A stretch of DNA of 64,000 nucleotides from Oscillospiraceae bacterium (GTDB lineage: Bacteria; Bacillota; Clostridia; Oscillospirales; Acutalibacteraceae): contig SVOC01000001.1 in assembly GCA_015066625.1 (NCBI GenBank), forward strand, positions 124,001 to 188,000. Direction: 5' to 3'. Under the pieces are notes generated by a model. That model searched no databases. It saw only the letters and a list, made by a program, of their open reading frames with translations, and was not told where the DNA came from. Positions within the stretch are counted from its first letter, which is position 1, and the number at the start of each line of letters is the position of its first letter. Position numbers and translations under genes: made by a program. This document shows positions 61,375 to 64,000 of the stretch, piece after piece.

Positions 61375-64000
61375 ATGGATAAGAAAGATAAGCTCCAATG
61401 TCATTTTATATCAAACACTCACTGGGACAGAGAGTGGCGTTTCTCGGCACGCCGCACCCAGCATATGCTGGGCTATATGGTGGATATGCTTCTTGATATT
61501 CTCGATAAGAATCCTGAATACAAGCACTTCCATTTTGACTCGCAGACAATGCCCATTCAGGATTACCTTGAAGTTTACCCCGAAAAGAAGGAAAAGCTTC
61601 AGAAGTATATCAAAGAGGGCAGAATTGCCGTAGGCCCCTGGTTCTGCCTGCCCGATGAATTCACCGTAGGCAGTGAGGCACTTATCAGAAACCTGCTTCT
61701 CGGTCACAAAATGGGTAAAGAAATGGGCGGCATAAGCAAGACCGGCTATTCACCCTTCGGCTGGGGTCAGATTTCACAGCTTCCTCAGATTTATTCAGGC
61801 TTCGGCATCAATTTTGCTTCATTCTACAGAGGTATCAATACATACAAGGCACCCCGTTCCGAATTTTTCTGGGAAAGCCCCGACGGTTCAAGAATCTGGG
61901 CATCACGCCTTGGTAAAAGACCCCGTTACAACATCTGGTATGTAGTTCAGAGACCCGTTTATTTCAATCAGGCAAACGAAAACAACCGTGACATGCTCTG
62001 GAATGACAATAACGGCGTATTCAAGCTTATTGACCGTGACTGGAAGCTTGACTATCAGTATACACATCCCTTCTACGAGTATCACAGCGAAAATATTCAG
62101 GCAAGAGCAGAGCAGGCTGTCAAGGAACAGGATGCAGACTGGACTACTCAGCACCGTTTCTGGTCAGCAGGACACGATTCATCCTGCCCCGATGCCCGTG
62201 AGGTTCAGCTTATCAAGGATCTTGATGCGGCACTTCCCGAAGCAGATGTTTTCCACAGCACACTCAGGGAGATGGAGCAGGGTATCATTGATAATTTCGA
62301 CCCCAACGCACCTGTTCTCAAGGGCGAAATGCGTGATCCCTACACCAAGGGCAGCGTAAGCATTCTCTGCGGATGGATTCTTTCCGCGAGAACATACATC
62401 AAGCAGGAGAACTTTGATACAGAAAGAAGACTCATCAACTACGCCGAGCCTTTTGCAGTGTTTGCTTCACTTGCAGGTGCACCCTATCCTCAGGGCTTCA
62501 TTGACCTTTCATACAACTACCTCCTTCAGAACCACGGTCACGACAGCATCGGTTCCTGCGGCAGAGATGTTGTTTATGAAGATGTTATGTCACGTTACAG
62601 ACAGTCAAGAGAGCTTTCAAGCTGTGTGTTTGAGCGTGCATTCATGGATATTGCAGGCGATATCGACCTTCGTTCATGGAGCCGTGACGATGCAGCGGTT
62701 GTAGTATTCAATCCCGCACCCTTCAAGAGAACGGAAACAGTCAATCTCCGTGTTGAAATTCCCGCAGAGTGGAAGGCTGACAGCTTTGCGCTTCTTGATG
62801 AAGACGGCAACAAGATTAAATATCAGATTATTTCTTCGAATAAATCAAATGCTCAGATTATTCAGAATCCCAACGATACCGCAAACGTGCTCCACACCGA
62901 GCAGTATCTTATTGCGGCTGAGGTTTCGGATATTCCTGCAATGGGCTATAAGACATACAGACTTACTCCTCTCTATAACGTTCGTGCAACAACTCCCGTA
63001 ACCCTTCTCAGAGCAAATCAGGTTATGGAAAATGAATATCTCCGCGTTACCTTCAACAGCAACGGTACTTACAATGTTACCGAAAAGGAAAGCGGCAGAG
63101 TTTATGAAAATCTCGGTTACTTCAAGGATGGCGGCGAAATCGGCAATCCCTGGGAGCACTTCGTGCCCGAGTTCAACGAGATTTTCACTACTCTCAATGA
63201 AAAAGCAACAATCACTCTTCTCCGTGACGGTGAATTCGAAACAGCTTATAAGGTTTCAATGCGCTGGATGCTTCCCGAAAAGCGTTCCGCAGACGAAAAA
63301 TCAAGAAGTGAGCACAAGCTGCCTGTTGATATTGACAGCATTGTTACTCTCCGCAAGGGTGCAAGATTTGTTGAAGTTGAAACAACAATCAACAACCGCT
63401 GTGAGGACCACTACCTGCAGGTAGCCTTCCCCACCAATATCAAGTCGGAATTCTCCTATGCTCAGGGTCAGTTTGATGTTGTGAAGCGTCCCGTGGCACT
63501 GCCCGATTATTCGCTTTATGACGAAATTCCCATGACAGAGCATCCCATGAATTCCTTCGTTGACCTTACCGACGGTGTTAACGGTGCCGCACTTCTCAAC
63601 ACAGGTCTTAAGGCTTACGAGGCTGCCGACGATGAGTGCAACACACTTTACCTTTCACTTATCCGTGCATATCCTCTCCGCATATGCGTAACCGCAGATA
63701 TGCAGAATTACAGCGATTGGGATAAGGGCTCACAGTGCATCGGCGTAAATACATTCCGCTATGCATTTATGCCTCACAGAGGCGATTGGGAAGAAGGCAA
63801 CGTATGGCAGGAGAGCGAGAGATTCAATCTCTACCTTACCGCAGGTCAGCTTGCACCTACCGCACACGGCAAGAACCCTCTTACCCATACATTCCTTGAG
63901 CTTAAGGAAGAAAACCTCAATGTCAGCGCAATCAAAAAGAGCGAGGACGGCGAAGGCTATATTATCCGTCTCTTCAATCCTTCAGATAAAACAATCAAAA
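61375..64000 (+). CDS. GH38-family alpha-mannosidase-like protein, 3' end outside the window
   Basis: Starts at ATG 61375, AAGGAGA upstream; 875 codons are inside the window with no stop, so the gene runs off the end. N-terminal GH38 metal motif NTHWDREWR (His16, Asp18). The segment SPFGWGQISQLPQIY (126-140) aligns with the nucleophile region D-x-F-G of the neighbouring mannosidase, but Ser126 (codon TCA, 61750-61752) replaces Asp. GHDSSCPDAREVQL follows near 265-278. MngB-like by layout, no signal peptide. It may use a different nucleophile or be catalytically silent; the HAD gene before it points to a real pathway. Confidence 0.85.
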   Translation, partial: MDKKDKLQCHFISNTHWDREWRFSARRTQHMLGYMVDMLLDILDKNPEYKHFHFDSQTMPIQDYLEVYPEKKEKLQKYIKEGRIAVGPWFCLPDEFTVGSEALIRNLLLGHKMGKEMGGISKTGYSPFGWGQISQLPQIYSGFGINFASFYRGINTYKAPRSEFFWESPDGSRIWASRLGKRPRYNIWYVVQRPVYFNQANENNRDMLWNDNNGVFKLIDRDWKLDYQYTHPFYEYHSENIQARAEQAVKEQDADWTTQHRFWSAGHDSSCPDAREVQLIKDLDAALPEADVFHSTLREMEQGIIDNFDPNAPVLKGEMRDPYTKGSVSILCGWILSARTYIKQENFDTERRLINYAEPFAVFASLAGAPYPQGFIDLSYNYLLQNHGHDSIGSCGRDVVYEDVMSRYRQSRELSSCVFERAFMDIAGDIDLRSWSRDDAAVVVFNPAPFKRTETVNLRVEIPAEWKADSFALLDEDGNKIKYQIISSNKSNAQIIQNPNDTANVLHTEQYLIAAEVSDIPAMGYKTYRLTPLYNVRATTPVTLLRANQVMENEYLRVTFNSNGTYNVTEKESGRVYENLGYFKDGGEIGNPWEHFVPEFNEIFTTLNEKATITLLRDGEFETAYKVSMRWMLPEKRSADEKSRSEHKLPVDIDSIVTLRKGARFVEVETTINNRCEDHYLQVAFPTNIKSEFSYAQGQFDVVKRPVALPDYSLYDEIPMTEHPMNSFVDLTDGVNGAALLNTGLKAYEAADDECNTLYLSLIRAYPLRICVTADMQNYSDWDKGSQCIGVNTFRYAFMPHRGDWEEGNVWQESERFNLYLTAGQLAPTAHGKNPLTHTFLELKEENLNVSAIKKSEDGEGYIIRLFNPSDKTIK

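Overview
The window is a chromosomal segment of an anaerobic, endospore-forming Bacillota, most likely class Clostridia and an Oscillospirales/Ruminococcaceae-type gut lineage. The basis is spore-germination genes (SleC-like, GerA), consensus sigma-A promoters, AGGAGG ribosome binding sites, ECF transporter genes, FeoAB, a NuoE/NuoF-type flavin complex without a membrane complex I, and several carbohydrate-active enzymes. The taxonomic call is inference. I see no rRNA, tRNA, CRISPR array, insertion sequence or prophage, and no gene-free stretch above 300 bases.

Layout: 1-3.7 kb is a germination cluster, a SleC-like cortex-lytic protein split into two adjacent genes followed by gerA. 3.7-9.0 kb is housekeeping: mtaB, dacF, pgi, a small P-loop protein, yceD-rpmF. 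9.1-11.1 kb holds a CE15-like esterase and a YitT protein. 11.1-15.7 kb, minus strand, has two HTH-plus-membrane regulators, the second heading an operon with a putative GDYXXLXY-type protein, TraX and a small membrane protein. 15.8-19.7 kb, minus strand, is a sugar operon made of a TIM-barrel isomerase fused to a Gfo/Idh/MocA dehydrogenase, a second Gfo/Idh/MocA protein and an SDR. 19.9-25.0 kb has a secreted lipase, yebC and the obgE-mrnC-yitT-lipoprotein operon.

25.2-39.4 kb is a long plus-strand housekeeping run: DUF512 radical SAM protein, der, ruvCAB, an rRNA-methylase-like enzyme, a small membrane zinc-ribbon protein, ecfA1-ecfA2-ecfT-truA, DUF5711, cvpA, pgsA and a ClpE-type unfoldase. 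39.5-42.1 kb is feoA-feoB plus a 49-residue cysteine-rich membrane protein, with two matching 6-4-6 palindromes that look like metalloregulator operators. 42.1-45.5 kb, minus strand, has a patatin-like phospholipase and two exported metallophosphoesterases. 45.7-52.3 kb is mixed: ketopantoate-reductase-like protein, InlB-repeat surface protein, PHP phosphatase, amidohydrolase, a helical protein of unknown function and a DUF4474 exported protein.

52.4-56.7 kb encodes a three-gene soluble flavin/iron-sulfur complex (NuoE-like, NuoF-like, and a GltD-like subunit with ferredoxin domains at both ends). Its make-up resembles the Sporomusa-type electron-bifurcating transhydrogenase (Stn). 56.8-64 kb holds a 60-residue membrane protein and a divergent mannosidase locus: one GH38 enzyme on the minus strand, and a HAD phosphatase plus a second GH38-family protein on the plus strand. 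The second GH38 protein runs off the window and has Ser where the catalytic Asp is expected.

The strongest candidates for something new are the isomerase-dehydrogenase fusion operon, the paired Feo operators, the Stn-like complex, the split SleC and the GH38 protein lacking the usual nucleophile.
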